A DNA stretch of 64,000 bases from Arcobacter venerupis (GCF_013201665.1 NZ_CP053840.1:124001-188000), one strand, 5' to 3'; counted from the stretch's first letter, positions 8,895 through 17,914 are shown. A program made the numbers and translations. The notes: generated from the letters alone by a model not told the origin.

Positions 8895-9188
8895 ATGAAT
8901 ATGAAAACAAAATTAGCTGGGTTATTTTTAGGTGCATTACTTGCAACAACATCTGCATTTGCTGCTGATAGTTCAACTGCAACTGGTAAATGTGGTGGTG
9001 ACATGAAAAAAGAAATGGTTGATAAAAAAGGTGCATCTTGTGGTACTGGAAAATGTGGCGCTAATATGAAAGCTGAAACTAAAAGCGGTTCTTGTGGAAC
9101 AGGAAAATGTGGTGGCGATATGAAAAAAGACACTAAAGAAGAGTCTAAAAGTGGTTCTTGCGGAACAGGAAAATGTGGTTCTAAATAA
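8895..9188 (+). CDS. Secreted Cys-rich repeat protein, HvfA/bufferin-like candidate metal binder
   Basis: A 97-residue protein with a clean signal peptide (to about 'SAFAA', residue 24) and then four repeats built on 'TGKCG', three in the longer form 'SCGTGKCG', separated by 'DMKKE/NMKAE'-type linkers. The mature part holds seven Cys, several Met and many Lys, and almost no hydrophobic core, so it is probably unfolded until metal-bound or modified. The repeats recall the 'EGKCG' repeats of HvfA-type peptides whose Cys are modified by MNIO (DUF692) enzymes, but no such enzyme is in this window. It follows the copper pump and YceI gene and precedes a terminator. An AAGGA site lies before ATG 8895. 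Confidence 0.75.
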   Translation: MNMKTKLAGLFLGALLATTSAFAADSSTATGKCGGDMKKEMVDKKGASCGTGKCGANMKAETKSGSCGTGKCGGDMKKDTKEESKSGSCGTGKCGSK

Positions 9189-9193
9189 TTATT

Positions 9194-9219
9194 AAGAAGC
9201 CTTTTTTGGCTTCTTTTTT
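9194..9219 (+). terminator. Rho-independent terminator after the Cys-rich gene
   Basis: AAGAAGCC (9194-9201) pairs with GGCTTCTT (9208-9215) around a T6 loop, followed by more T. It closes the copper island and slightly overlaps the stop region of the convergent MATE gene. Confidence 0.85.
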
Positions 9220-10564
9220 ACAAGCTTTTATTACAAATCTTTTTTAATAAGCTATTTGTGTAAAAATATGCAAAAATCGCAGCACTATAAATCATAAATA
9301 AAATCCCAAACCATAAATAAATAAAATCAAGTTCAAAATATTTTACAATGAAATATGCAATTATTAGTTTTGCAAAAATTTGTCTATAAAGTCCAATGTA
9401 TAAAAGCATTTTAGGTTCTTTAATCGCTTGAAGAGTTGATACACAAATGAATAAAACTACATAAGCATAAAATATCCAAATCTCAACGAGTAAATAACTT
9501 ACTCCAAAATCAACAACAACTGGATTTGAATCAAATAAAGAAATTATGAATCTTCCTAAAATTGTAAGAGTTATTATTCCAATAGTTGAGATTATAAATC
9601 CATACTTTATTGAGACTTTTAAAGTTTCAATAACTCTATCATATTTTTTTGCTCCAAAGTTATTTGATACAAGGGTTAAAACAGCTGTATTTAGTCCAAG
9701 TGTAGGTAAAAGCATAAGTTGTTCTACTCTGTACCCTATTCCGTATCCTGCAACTGCTTGTACACCATAATGAGATACAAAATAAGTAAGAATTAGTGAA
9801 CCAATAGACATTGTTAACATATTTAAGCTTGCTGGTAATCCTTGAGTAATAAAAAGTTTATAAACCCTAAGATTAGGCATAAAATATTCAAGCTTTTCAA
9901 AATGAACAAGTTTTGTTTGCAAAACTTTATAAAGCAGATAAAACATGTTAATAACTTGTATTAAAACAGTTGCAAGTGCAAGCCCTTTTATTCCAAGATT
10001 AAATCCATAAATAAATATAGGATTCAAAATTATATTTGCAAAAAAACCAAATATTAAACTATTTCTATAAGATTTTGTATCTCCAGTTGCTACTAATATT
10101 GAGTTTAAAGAGAAGTTAAACATAAAAAATATTGAACCAAATAAAATGGTATTTATATAATCAAGAGAGATTTGTAGATATTCATCTTTTGCACCTAAAA
10201 GCATAAAAAGATAAGGAGCTGCAAAATATCCAAGAATAGTTAAAACTATTCCAATTACTGGCACAAAAATAAGTCCTTTGTGGGCATAAATTGAAGCTAG
10301 TTTATATCTTTTTTTCCCAAGAGCATTTCCTAAAAGTGCTGTAATTGCTGAACTAAATCCATAACCAAAACCAATTATTAAGAAAAAAATCATAAAAGAT
10401 AATGTTAATGCAGATATAGCTTGAGTTGAAATTAATCCTGCATAAAATGTATCAACAACATTGTACATTGTATTAAAAAACATTCCAACACTAGCAGGAA
10501 TTGCTAGTTGTTTTATTAATGTTGGAATATTTTGAGTGGTGAGATTTTGTGAGTTTGTTTTCAA
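9218..10564 (-). CDS. MATE-family multidrug/toxin exporter
   Basis: A 448-residue inner-membrane protein with about 12 TM helices in two homologous halves. 'TLIKQLAIPASVGMFFNTMYNVVDTFYAGLIS' style N-terminal text (residues about 14-45) and the second-half 'QGLPASLNMLTMSIGSLILTY' are typical MATE signatures. Transporters of this family expel cationic compounds using Na+ or H+. The substrate cannot be read from the sequence. It starts 17 bp downstream of hom on the same strand and may be cotranscribed with it. Confidence 0.9.
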   Translation of the reverse strand: MKTNSQNLTTQNIPTLIKQLAIPASVGMFFNTMYNVVDTFYAGLISTQAISALTLSFMIFFLIIGFGYGFSSAITALLGNALGKKRYKLASIYAHKGLIFVPVIGIVLTILGYFAAPYLFMLLGAKDEYLQISLDYINTILFGSIFFMFNFSLNSILVATGDTKSYRNSLIFGFFANIILNPIFIYGFNLGIKGLALATVLIQVINMFYLLYKVLQTKLVHFEKLEYFMPNLRVYKLFITQGLPASLNMLTMSIGSLILTYFVSHYGVQAVAGYGIGYRVEQLMLLPTLGLNTAVLTLVSNNFGAKKYDRVIETLKVSIKYGFIISTIGIITLTILGRFIISLFDSNPVVVDFGVSYLLVEIWIFYAYVVLFICVSTLQAIKEPKMLLYIGLYRQIFAKLIIAYFIVKYFELDFIYLWFGILFMIYSAAIFAYFYTNSLLKKICNKSL

Positions 10565-10581
10565 ATTATGAAGAGCGAAAA

Positions 10582-11844
10582 TTACTCTTCAATCCTAATC
10601 ATTGCAGGTTTACATAAAACAACACCTGAATTTTCCAATTCATTTATAGCTTTTATAATATCTTTTTCAACAGAAGTATGAGTCGTAAGTAGTAAATTTG
10701 CACTTCCATTTTTTAATGGTTTTTGCATCATTGCTTCAATAGAAATAGAATTTTCACCTAAAATAGTTGCAATTCTTGCTAAAGTTCCTGATTTATCAGC
10801 AACTAAAAGTCTTAAATAATATTTTGTTTTGATATTATCTTTAGACATTAAAGTAATTTTCTCACCTGGTTGATTCTCAAAACCAAGCATTGGAGAACCT
10901 TTTCCTTTTCTTGCAATGTCAATTAAATTAGCTACAACAGCAGATGCTGTTGCATCACCACCCGCCCCTGCTCCATAAAACATAGTTTCACCAACTTTAT
11001 CTCCAACAACAGAGATTCCATTCATAACACCATCTACTTTTGCAATCATTTTATTTTCAGGAATTAAAACAGGATGAACTCTTAATTCAACTTCATTTCC
11101 AACTTTTTTTGCAATTCCTAATAATTTAATTGAAAATTCAAACTCTTTAGCAAATGCAATATCTGCACTTGTAATGTTTTGAATTCCCTCAATTAAAATA
11201 TCTTCAGGTTTTACATCAATTCCATAAGCGATAGATCCAAGAATTAAAAGTTTATGAGCAGCATCAAATCCACCAACATCAAAAGTTGGATCAGATTCTG
11301 CATAACCTAATTCTTGTGCTTCTTTTAATATTTCTAAATAATCAACACCATCATTTATCATTCGTGTTAGCATATAGTTACACGTTCCATTCATAATACC
11401 TTGAATAGATTTAATGTGATTAGCACTTAATCCATCTCTTAGAGCATTAATAATTGGAATTCCACCTGCAACTGCTGCTTCAAATTCAAAAGGAATGTCC
11501 CCAGCTAGTTCTTGAAGTTCATATCTGTGATATGCTAAAAGAGCTTTATTAGCAGTAACCACTGCTTTTCCTTTTAGTAAAGCTTTTCTTACAATCTCAT
11601 TTGGCTTATCAATTCCACCCATTAACTCAACAACAACATCGATTGAATCATCATTTAAAACATCATCAATATCATCAGTTAATTTTATATCAACATTTCT
11701 AGTTTTATGTAAGTTTGAAACTACTCCAAGCACAGGTACAATCTCTTTTCCAGCTCGTGCGGTTATAATATTTTTATTATCTCTTAAAATATTTGCAACG
11801 CTAGCTCCAACTGTACCAACTCCAATAATTCCAACTCTTAACAT
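10582..11844 (-). CDS. hom: Homoserine dehydrogenase
   Basis: A 420-residue enzyme reducing aspartate semialdehyde to homoserine, the branch point to threonine and methionine. The N-terminal NAD(P)-binding loop is 'GIIGVGTVGASVA', the catalytic domain contains 'GIMNGTCNYMLTRM' and 'GYAESDPTFDVGGFDAAHK', and the C-terminal ACT domain (about 345-420, 'YYLRLLVADKSGTLARIA') suggests allosteric control by threonine. The length matches monofunctional bacterial Hom. It lies 9 bp behind the aminotransferase gene, consistent with an amino-acid operon. Confidence 0.97.
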   Translation of the reverse strand: MLRVGIIGVGTVGASVANILRDNKNIITARAGKEIVPVLGVVSNLHKTRNVDIKLTDDIDDVLNDDSIDVVVELMGGIDKPNEIVRKALLKGKAVVTANKALLAYHRYELQELAGDIPFEFEAAVAGGIPIINALRDGLSANHIKSIQGIMNGTCNYMLTRMINDGVDYLEILKEAQELGYAESDPTFDVGGFDAAHKLLILGSIAYGIDVKPEDILIEGIQNITSADIAFAKEFEFSIKLLGIAKKVGNEVELRVHPVLIPENKMIAKVDGVMNGISVVGDKVGETMFYGAGAGGDATASAVVANLIDIARKGKGSPMLGFENQPGEKITLMSKDNIKTKYYLRLLVADKSGTLARIATILGENSISIEAMMQKPLKNGSANLLLTTHTSVEKDIIKAINELENSGVVLCKPAMIRIEE

Positions 11845-11853
11845 AACTAATTC

Positions 11854-13068
11854 CTATTTTTCTAATGATTTTAAATATTTCTTTATATTTTTTGCAGCTT
11901 GTCTAATTCTTTTTTCATTCTCAATTAAAGCAATTCTTACATATTGGTCACCATAATGACCGAATCCAATACCAGGACTTACAGCCACATGAGCTTCTGT
12001 CAATAATTGTTTTGAGAATTCCATACTTCCTAAATGTGCTGCACATTCTGGAATTTTTGCCCAAATAAACATTGAAGCATTAGGTTTATTCATTTTCCAC
12101 CCTGCTTCTGCGAATACTTCAAGCATTAAATCTCTTCTTTTTCTATATTTTTCAACATGTTCATCAACACAATCTTGTGGTCCATCAAGTGCTACAGTTG
12201 CAGCAATTTGAATTGGTGTGAACATTCCATAATCAAGCCAAGATTTAATTCTTTTTAAAGCTCCAATTAATCTTTCATTTCCAACGATACAACCAACTCT
12301 CCATCCTGCCATATTGTATGATTTACTTAAAGTAAAACACTCAACAGCAACATCTAAAGCACCCTCAGTTTGAAAAATTGAAGGAGTTTTATATCCATCA
12401 AATGTAATATCAGCATAAGCAATATCAGAGATAATATAAAATCTCTCTCTTTTTGCCATTGCCACTAATTTTGTATAAAATTCAGGCGTAACAGTTGCAC
12501 AAGTAGGATTATGTGGAAAGTTAACAACAACAAACTTTACTTTTGGAATTGATTCATCAATTGTTTTTTGTAATCTTTTAAAGAAAAGATCTTCATCAAC
12601 TTTAAATGCATCATCAAATCCTAATTCAAATTTATGAACAACAGCTCCATTTAACATAAATGCATATGAGTGAATTGGATAAGTTGGATCTGGAACTACA
12701 GCTACGTCACCCACATTTACAATTGCTTGAACTAAGTGAACATAACCTTCTTTTGAACCCATTGTTGCACAAACATGTAAGTTTGGATCTAAATAATCAA
12801 CATCATATTTTCTTTTATACCAATTAGAAATTGCAAGTCTTAATTTATAAATACCTGCACTTGCACTATAACCATGATTTTTGGGTTTTCCAGCTGCTTC
12901 AATTAATTTATCAGTAATATGTTGTGGTGCTGGGCCATCAGGATTTCCCATAGAGAAATCAATCACATCTTCTCCCGCACGTCTAGCTTCCATTTTTATA
13001 TTATTAACTTCTGCAAACACATAGTTTGGAAGTCTTTTCATTCTTTCAAATTCAAATTCTGGGAACAT
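11854..13068 (-). CDS. Class I/II aminotransferase, AlaC-like
   Basis: A 404-residue fold-type I PLP enzyme. The N-terminal text 'ARRAGEDVIDFSMGNPDG' and 'TLSKSYNMAGWRVGCIVGN', which holds the PLP-binding Lys, closely resemble E. coli AlaC (glutamate-pyruvate transaminase). In Campylobacterota this gene is regularly found before hom and is sometimes annotated as aspartate or LL-diaminopimelate aminotransferase. Specificity among alanine, aspartate and LL-DAP cannot be settled by reading, so no symbol is given. It is 4 bp from the preceding hypothetical gene. Confidence 0.88.
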   Translation of the reverse strand: MFPEFEFERMKRLPNYVFAEVNNIKMEARRAGEDVIDFSMGNPDGPAPQHITDKLIEAAGKPKNHGYSASAGIYKLRLAISNWYKRKYDVDYLDPNLHVCATMGSKEGYVHLVQAIVNVGDVAVVPDPTYPIHSYAFMLNGAVVHKFELGFDDAFKVDEDLFFKRLQKTIDESIPKVKFVVVNFPHNPTCATVTPEFYTKLVAMAKRERFYIISDIAYADITFDGYKTPSIFQTEGALDVAVECFTLSKSYNMAGWRVGCIVGNERLIGALKRIKSWLDYGMFTPIQIAATVALDGPQDCVDEHVEKYRKRRDLMLEVFAEAGWKMNKPNASMFIWAKIPECAAHLGSMEFSKQLLTEAHVAVSPGIGFGHYGDQYVRIALIENEKRIRQAAKNIKKYLKSLEK

Positions 13069-13072
13069 TTAT

Positions 13073-13882
13073 TTACTCCTTAGTAATATTAATTCCTTGC
13101 TTGAGATTAGCAAGCGTATATAAATCATCAATTTTAATATATTTTGTATTATCAGGCACTTCGAGTTTTAAACTCTTTTGCAAACTATTTTCTTCATAAA
13201 TACCAATTATATTTAATCCATTATCGTAAAAAACTACACTTGGGAACCAAGTGTTTCCACTATTAGATTTTATTGTGATAACAGAAGCATTTGCAACTTT
13301 TATCATATAAGGTTTTAGTGGTTTTCTTAAGGATAATTGATTGTTATTCTCTAGATTTTCTTCTTTATAAATTGAAGAATTAGTTGTATCTATTGAATAA
13401 CTCCAATTATAGTCTCCCTCTCTTTTGATATCTACAATTCTACAATTAATTGATTGTAACTCTTGAGATAATCTGAGAGGGCTTATGGCGGCTGCAGTTT
13501 TTAGTTGAATAGACCATCTAAGATTATTATCAACAATAATTTCTTCTTTTGTGATAAAGTTTGGTTGACCTATTGCCTTTAAAATATCATTTAAATTTTT
13601 TAATGATTTTTTAGGATTACTATTAACATTAAATGTAACAGAAATATCTTGTGTTGATGAAAGATTTAATTTTAAAACGCCATTATTCATTAACTCTTGG
13701 ATAATACGCGTGTAATCAATTTGATTATTTGTATAAAAATTACTTTCATTACTAAAAATATGATTAATTAGATTTTTGTGAGTATTGTAATCACTATTTC
13801 CTAATAAATCTTTTATTTTCATATCTAAGTTTGCACTTAACATTACACTTAATGCAATTATTAAAAGTATTTTTCTTATCAC
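13073..13882 (-). CDS. Secreted or membrane-anchored protein of unknown function
   Basis: A 269-residue protein not assigned to a family. It has an N-terminal hydrophobic signal ('MIRKILLIIALSVMLSA', cleavage likely near residue 17), then a soluble mixed alpha/beta region without Cys-rich or repeat motifs. The mid part, 'SLKNLNDILKAIGQPNF', looks like an alpha/beta domain and the C-terminal third is beta-rich ('PYMIKVANASVITIKS'). It is probably periplasmic. It lies between rlmB (15 bp) and the aminotransferase (4 bp) in the same direction. Homologues are expected in other Arcobacter, but no role is proposed. Confidence 0.75.
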   Translation of the reverse strand: MIRKILLIIALSVMLSANLDMKIKDLLGNSDYNTHKNLINHIFSNESNFYTNNQIDYTRIIQELMNNGVLKLNLSSTQDISVTFNVNSNPKKSLKNLNDILKAIGQPNFITKEEIIVDNNLRWSIQLKTAAAISPLRLSQELQSINCRIVDIKREGDYNWSYSIDTTNSSIYKEENLENNNQLSLRKPLKPYMIKVANASVITIKSNSGNTWFPSVVFYDNGLNIIGIYEENSLQKSLKLEVPDNTKYIKIDDLYTLANLKQGINITKE

Positions 13883-13897
13883 GGTATTATCTTTCTT

Positions 13898-14587
13898 TTA
13901 TCTTTTTAGATTATAAATTAAAATCCCAGCAGCAACAGATACATTTAATGAGTCAAACTCATGTTCCATAGCAATTGAAACTTTTAAATCTAGTTTTTTA
14001 GCAACTTTAGGAGAGATACCTGTTCCTTCACTTCCTAAGAATAGGGCAACTTTATCAGTTTTTTCAATTTTTCCATATTTTTTTAAGTCTACACCATCTG
14101 TTGTTGCACCAATCAATGTGAAACCACAATCAATTAATTCACTTGCTAAATCAGCAGATCTTGGATGAACCATAAATGGTAAATCAAGTAATGCACCAGA
14201 ACTTGTTCTTAAAATTCCAGAATCATTTACAGTTTTAATATCAGAAGCAATTAGTCCTTCTATTCCTAAAGAATAGGCAGTTCTAGCAATTGCTCCAATG
14301 TTTCCAACATCAGTAACACCATCAAGAACTAAAATAAAATTCATTTTTTTGAACTCTTTAATATCTGTATATTCAGAATGTGTTAGTTTTAAAAAGAAAC
14401 CTTGGTGGTTTCCACCTTTTGCTAATGCTTGAGCTTTTTGATTATCCAATTTGTGGATTTTTTTGTCAAGTTTTGCAAATCTTGAGAAAAGTTTTTTATC
14501 AATCTCTTTTGAAAGAAAAACTTCTTCTATTAAGTGTGGGTGTTTGTCAAGTACATAAAGTACGATTTGTTTTCCATATATTATCAT
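13898..14587 (-). CDS. rlmB: 23S rRNA 2'-O-ribose methyltransferase, TrmH/RlmB family
   Basis: A 229-residue SPOUT methyltransferase. A short N-terminal substrate-binding domain (about 1-75) precedes the knotted catalytic domain with motif 1 'VLDGVTDVGNIGAIARTA', motif 2 'LFLGSEGTGIS' and motif 3 'DSLNVSVAAGIL'. RlmB methylates G2251 of 23S rRNA; the assignment to RlmB rather than another TrmH member rests on the N-terminal domain and length. It overlaps rsmI by 4 bp (ATGA), so two rRNA methyltransferases are translationally coupled. Confidence 0.88.
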   Translation of the reverse strand: MIIYGKQIVLYVLDKHPHLIEEVFLSKEIDKKLFSRFAKLDKKIHKLDNQKAQALAKGGNHQGFFLKLTHSEYTDIKEFKKMNFILVLDGVTDVGNIGAIARTAYSLGIEGLIASDIKTVNDSGILRTSSGALLDLPFMVHPRSADLASELIDCGFTLIGATTDGVDLKKYGKIEKTDKVALFLGSEGTGISPKVAKKLDLKVSIAMEHEFDSLNVSVAAGILIYNLKR

Positions 14588-15405
14588 TCGGGGATTCTAT
14601 CTAAAATTTGTTGATAAACCTCTTTTATTGATTGTCCAGTCATTTTTGCTATTAATTTAGCTTTTATTTTTGGTGCAATATCTAAAGATGTTATATCTTC
14701 TATATCAAGGTTAAAACCAACTGTCTCTTTTGGTTCAACAATCACAACCCATTCACCTCTAATATTCATATCTTTAAATTCGTTAAATAGATTTAAAGCT
14801 GAATTTTTAAAAGTTTTTTGGTGAAGTTTACTTATCTCTTTTGCTAAAAATATTGTTCTATTTGCATCTTTTATACTTAGTTCTTCAAGTAATTTTAAAA
14901 GTCTATGTGGTGATTCATAAAGAATTGCTAATTTATCATCATTTAAAACATCACTAAGTTTTGAAGCACGACTTGCACCTTTATGGTCTAAAAATCCATA
15001 AAATGAAAAAGTTGTGTGACTGAATCCACTCATTGCATATGCTGTTAAAATTGCATTTGCACCAGGCAAAACATCATAAGTGATATTGTTTTTTATGCAA
15101 TAATCAACCAGTGTAGCACCAGGATCACTAACGCAAGGCATTCCTGCATCACTTACATAAACAACATTTTTAGTAAAAGTCTCTTTTGTTAAAGATTGTA
15201 AAATTTGATTTTCATTGTGTGAGTGAAAAGATTTATATTCTTTATTTGAAAAGTCTAGGTTATTTTTTTCACCTAAAAGATTTAGAAGTTTTTTTGTTAC
15301 TCTTGTATCTTCACAAAAAATAAGTTCCGCATCCATTAGGACGCTTAAAGACCTTTTTGAAATATCTTCAAGATTTCCTATTGGAGTTGGAACTAAGCAC
15401 AACAT
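14584..15405 (-). CDS. rsmI: 16S rRNA (cytidine-1402-2'-O)-methyltransferase
   Basis: A 273-residue tetrapyrrole-methylase-fold enzyme. Signatures: 'LVPTPIGNLEDISKRSL' at the N-terminus, 'CEDTRVTKKLL', 'YVSDAGMPCVSDPG' and 'RTIFLAKEISKLHQ'. RsmI modifies C1402 in the decoding centre of 16S rRNA. Length and motif order match the family. It starts 10 bp after rpmE on the same strand and overlaps rlmB. Confidence 0.97.
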   Translation of the reverse strand: MLCLVPTPIGNLEDISKRSLSVLMDAELIFCEDTRVTKKLLNLLGEKNNLDFSNKEYKSFHSHNENQILQSLTKETFTKNVVYVSDAGMPCVSDPGATLVDYCIKNNITYDVLPGANAILTAYAMSGFSHTTFSFYGFLDHKGASRASKLSDVLNDDKLAILYESPHRLLKLLEELSIKDANRTIFLAKEISKLHQKTFKNSALNLFNEFKDMNIRGEWVVIVEPKETVGFNLDIEDITSLDIAPKIKAKLIAKMTGQSIKEVYQQILDRIPE

Positions 15406-15414
15406 AATATTGTA

Positions 15415-15618
15415 CTATTTAGCCATGTTATATTTAGCTTTGAATTTCTCAACTCTACCAGCAGCATCAACAAGTTTTTGCTCACCTGTAAAGAATGGGT
15501 GACAAGATGAACAAATGTCGATTCTTAAAGACTCAACATTTGATTTTGTTTCAAATGTGTTACCACAAGCACAAGAAATTGTACAAACTTTATAATCTGG
15601 ATGAATATCTTTTTTCAT
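15415..15618 (-). CDS. rpmE: 50S ribosomal protein L31 (zinc-binding type)
   Basis: A 67-residue ribosomal protein with '[11 protein letters not shown]' and '[13 protein letters not shown]', giving the Cys residues of the zinc-containing C+ form, and the usual '[14 protein letters not shown]' ending. It leads the rpmE-rsmI-rlmB run on the minus strand. A TTGACC hexamer about 40 bp upstream (complement of roughly 15652-15657) may be its -35 element. The zinc-free paralogue is not in this window. Confidence 0.97.
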   Translation of the reverse strand: MKKDIHPDYKVCTISCACGNTFETKSNVESLRIDICSSCHPFFTGEQKLVDAAGRVEKFKAKYNMAK

Positions 15619-15699
15619 GCCATAATCCTTAATGTAATTAATGTTTAGTAAAAGGTCAAGTCTATTGCTAGCCCTTTAAAAAACTCTTTAGGGACGGGA

Positions 15700-16575
15700 T
15701 TATAACGAAAAATACTTAATAATATCTGAATTTAAGTTTTCTATTATATTGGATGTTTTATCTAAAAATTGTGACTTATTAAAAGTATTTTGTCTTTTTG
15801 CAAGTTTTGCCGTATTCGCAGATAATTTCTCTTCTAATTCTTGTTTTGAAAGTTTCCCATCTAAATACTCTAAAGTCTCAATAATTCCAATAGAAGCCAT
15901 ACAATTTGGCTCTCTTGTGTATTTTTTTTCTAAAAATATAACTTCATCAATAAGTCCTGAATTTACCATGATTTTTGTTCGTAAAGCAATTCTATTTTTT
16001 AATTCCTCTTTGTCCCAAAGAATTTCAAAAATTTTTAAATCTTTTGCAACAGCAATTTTAGGATTTTTTTCAAAATAAGAAGTAGGGCTAAGACCAGTTT
16101 CTTTGTAAATAGCATAAGCTTTTTCGATTCTGTATCTATCATTTTTTTCAATTTTTTGCATATATTCTTTATCTATTTCATACAGTAAATCATAAGCATC
16201 TTGTTGAGGAATATCAAGTTTGATTTTTGAATCAACGCCTTTTGACAATCCATCAATCAAAGCTTTTAAATAAAATCCAGTTCCACCAACGATGATTAAA
16301 TTTTTCTCATTTTTGATTGCATAATCTTTAGCTTTTTTATAAAGCTCAATAAATTTAACAACATCAAACTCTTCATTTGGAAAAACTTCGTCTATTCCAA
16401 AATGAATTATATTTCCTCTCTCTTCTAGGCTTGGTTTTGCAGAAGCTATTTCTATCTCTTTATAAACACAAAGAGAATCAAGAGATAAGATTATAGAGTT
16501 AGTTTTATTTGCGATTTCTAAAGATAGGGCAGTTTTACCTGAAGCAGTTGAACCAATTATTGCGATTTCTTTCAT
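15700..16575 (-). CDS. miaA: tRNA dimethylallyltransferase
   Basis: A 291-residue enzyme adding the isopentenyl group to A37 of tRNAs reading UNN codons. The P-loop 'IIGSTASGKTALSLEIA' is at residues 5-21, and 'DSLCVYKEIEIASAKPS' and 'VGGTGFYLKALIDGL' are family hallmarks, followed by 'RQNTFNKSQF' near the end. Length is typical. Its ATG overlaps the stop of the small lipoprotein gene by 4 bp, so the two are coupled. Confidence 0.97.
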   Translation of the reverse strand: MKEIAIIGSTASGKTALSLEIANKTNSIILSLDSLCVYKEIEIASAKPSLEERGNIIHFGIDEVFPNEEFDVVKFIELYKKAKDYAIKNEKNLIIVGGTGFYLKALIDGLSKGVDSKIKLDIPQQDAYDLLYEIDKEYMQKIEKNDRYRIEKAYAIYKETGLSPTSYFEKNPKIAVAKDLKIFEILWDKEELKNRIALRTKIMVNSGLIDEVIFLEKKYTREPNCMASIGIIETLEYLDGKLSKQELEEKLSANTAKLAKRQNTFNKSQFLDKTSNIIENLNSDIIKYFSL

Positions 16576-16775
16576 GATTTTACTTTTGAATTTTTACAAT
16601 CTTCTAATTTTTGATTTAATTCATTTATCTCTTTTTCTTTTTGAATAAGAGTTCTTAAAAGATCAGATACATCTTTTGAACCAGAATCTATAACATCATT
16701 TTGGGTTTTTGAAACACAAGCTGTAAAGCTAAAAGATAAAAGTAGGGCACTTATAAATAGGGTGATTTTAAACAT
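16572..16775 (-). CDS. Small lipoprotein
   Basis: A 67-residue protein with a signal sequence ending in a lipobox ('SFTAC', Cys20). The mature part is about 47 residues, charged and probably helical ('LIQKEKEINELNQKLEDCKN'), suggesting a short coiled coil on the periplasmic face of a membrane. It precedes miaA with a 4-bp overlap. No family is recognised; a structural envelope role as for Lpp-like peptides is only a guess. Confidence 0.75.
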   Translation of the reverse strand: MFKITLFISALLLSFSFTACVSKTQNDVIDSGSKDVSDLLRTLIQKEKEINELNQKLEDCKNSKVKS

Positions 16776-16865
16776 TAATTTCTTTCATAATAAAATAAAA
16801 TTGATTATAACTAGAAAAAGTTTAATTCTAATTTTTTTAATAATATCTTAGATACAATCCTTTTT

Positions 16866-17726
16866 ATGAATAAGCTTATAAAAAAACTAAACGATTTTAA
16901 CGAACTTGTTATGTTCAAACACTCTATTTTTTCCCTACCTTTTATTTTTATTGCGATGGTAGTTGCAGCAAATGGTTGGTTTGGATTTAAACTTTTTGTT
17001 TTGGGAATTCTCGCAGCTCTAACTGCAAGAAACTTTGCTATGGGATTTAATAGATTTATGGATAGAGATATAGATGCTTTGAATCCGCGAACTATAAATA
17101 GACCAAATGTTGATGGAAGAATAAGTGCTTCTTCTATGTTTATCTTTGTACTTTTAAATGCTTTGGGATTTATTTTAGTTGCATATTTCGTAAATGATTT
17201 AGCTTTATATTTATCAATTCCAATTTTAATAGTGATTGGTTCATACTCATATTTCAAAAGATTTTCTTATTTAGCCCATGTTATTTTAGGTATCTCTTTA
17301 GGACTTGCCCCAATTGCTGGTGTTGTAGCTGTTAGTGAAACTATTCCTTTTTGGGCAGTTTTATTAAGTATTGGAGTTATGTTTTGGGTTGCGGGCTTTG
17401 ATTTACTTTACTCTTTACAAGATATTGAAGTTGATAAAAAATTAGGACTTCACTCAATTCCCTCAAAATTTGGTGTTGAAAAAACAATGAAAATTTCAAA
17501 GATTTTTCATGCTTTAACTGTAATTTTTTGGCTTTTATTTGTAATAGTTTCAGGAAGTTCATATTTTGCTTATCTTGCAGTTATCCTTAGTGCGATGATG
17601 TTATCTTATGAACATTATTTAGTAAATAAGGATTTCAAAAAAATAGATAAAGCCTTTTTTACAGTGAATGGTTACTTAGGAATTATGTTTTTTATTTTGA
17701 TTGTATTAGATAATATTTTCTTTTAA
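16866..17726 (+). CDS. mqnP: Menaquinone-pathway prenyltransferase (UbiA family)
   Basis: A 286-residue membrane protein with 8-9 TM helices. The two Asp-rich motifs that bind Mg-prenyl diphosphate are present: 'NRFMDRDIDALNPRT' (near residue 62) and 'DLLYSLQDIEVDKKLGLHSIP' (near 178). MqnP prenylates the futalosine-pathway intermediate; this pathway is the menaquinone route of Campylobacterota. UbiA itself is less likely because these organisms make no ubiquinone. It is transcribed away from the miaA lipoprotein gene and closed by a hairpin. Confidence 0.88.
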   Translation: MNKLIKKLNDFNELVMFKHSIFSLPFIFIAMVVAANGWFGFKLFVLGILAALTARNFAMGFNRFMDRDIDALNPRTINRPNVDGRISASSMFIFVLLNALGFILVAYFVNDLALYLSIPILIVIGSYSYFKRFSYLAHVILGISLGLAPIAGVVAVSETIPFWAVLLSIGVMFWVAGFDLLYSLQDIEVDKKLGLHSIPSKFGVEKTMKISKIFHALTVIFWLLFVIVSGSSYFAYLAVILSAMMLSYEHYLVNKDFKKIDKAFFTVNGYLGIMFFILIVLDNIFF

Positions 17727-17739
17727 TTGAATTTTTAAG

Positions 17740-17771
17740 TAAGGCTGTGCTATTATTCCAGCCTTATTTTT
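17740..17771 (+). terminator. Rho-independent terminator after mqnP
   Basis: TAAGGCTG (17740-17747) pairs with CAGCCTTA (17759-17766), followed by a T run. It lies just before the tRNA gene. Confidence 0.75.
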
Positions 17772-17784
17772 AAGAATGTTAAAT

Positions 17785-17861
17785 GCGTCTGTGGCTCAAC
17801 TGGATAGAGCATCGGGTTTCGGCCCCGGCGGTTACAGGTTCGACTCCTGTCAGGCGTACCA
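17785..17861 (+). tRNA. tRNA-Arg (anticodon UCG)
   Basis: A 77-nt cloverleaf with encoded CCA. Acceptor GCGTCTG pairs with CAGGCGT (two G-U pairs), D stem GCTC/GAGC, anticodon stem TCGGG/CCCGG with loop TTTCGGC giving anticodon TCG at 17819-17821, and T arm ACAGG-TTCGACT-CCTGT. Anticodon UCG reads CGA and, by wobble, CGG codons. Confidence 0.96.
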
Positions 17862-17862
17862 T

Positions 17863-17914
17863 AAAAAAGCCCGATTTAATGACTCTTTAGAGTTTTTAAA
17901 TCGGGCTTTTTTTA
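17863..17914 (+). terminator. Strong terminator after tRNA-Arg
   Basis: Long stem: AAAAAAGCCCGATTTAA (17863-17879) pairs with the matching TTAAATCGGGCTTTTTT arm ending at about 17912, with an extra ACTCT/AGAGT pairing inside the loop and a T tract. It insulates the following pilus-like cluster. From here to 18084 only AT-rich sequence and a TTACAA-N3-TTGTAA palindrome (18009-18023) are seen. Confidence 0.9.

Noticed and set aside
8882-9133. Minus-strand Pro-rich frame with repeats opposite the Cys-rich gene
   Set aside because: Its repeats are the reverse complement of the SCGTGKCG codons; signal peptide, ribosome binding site and terminator all support the plus strand.
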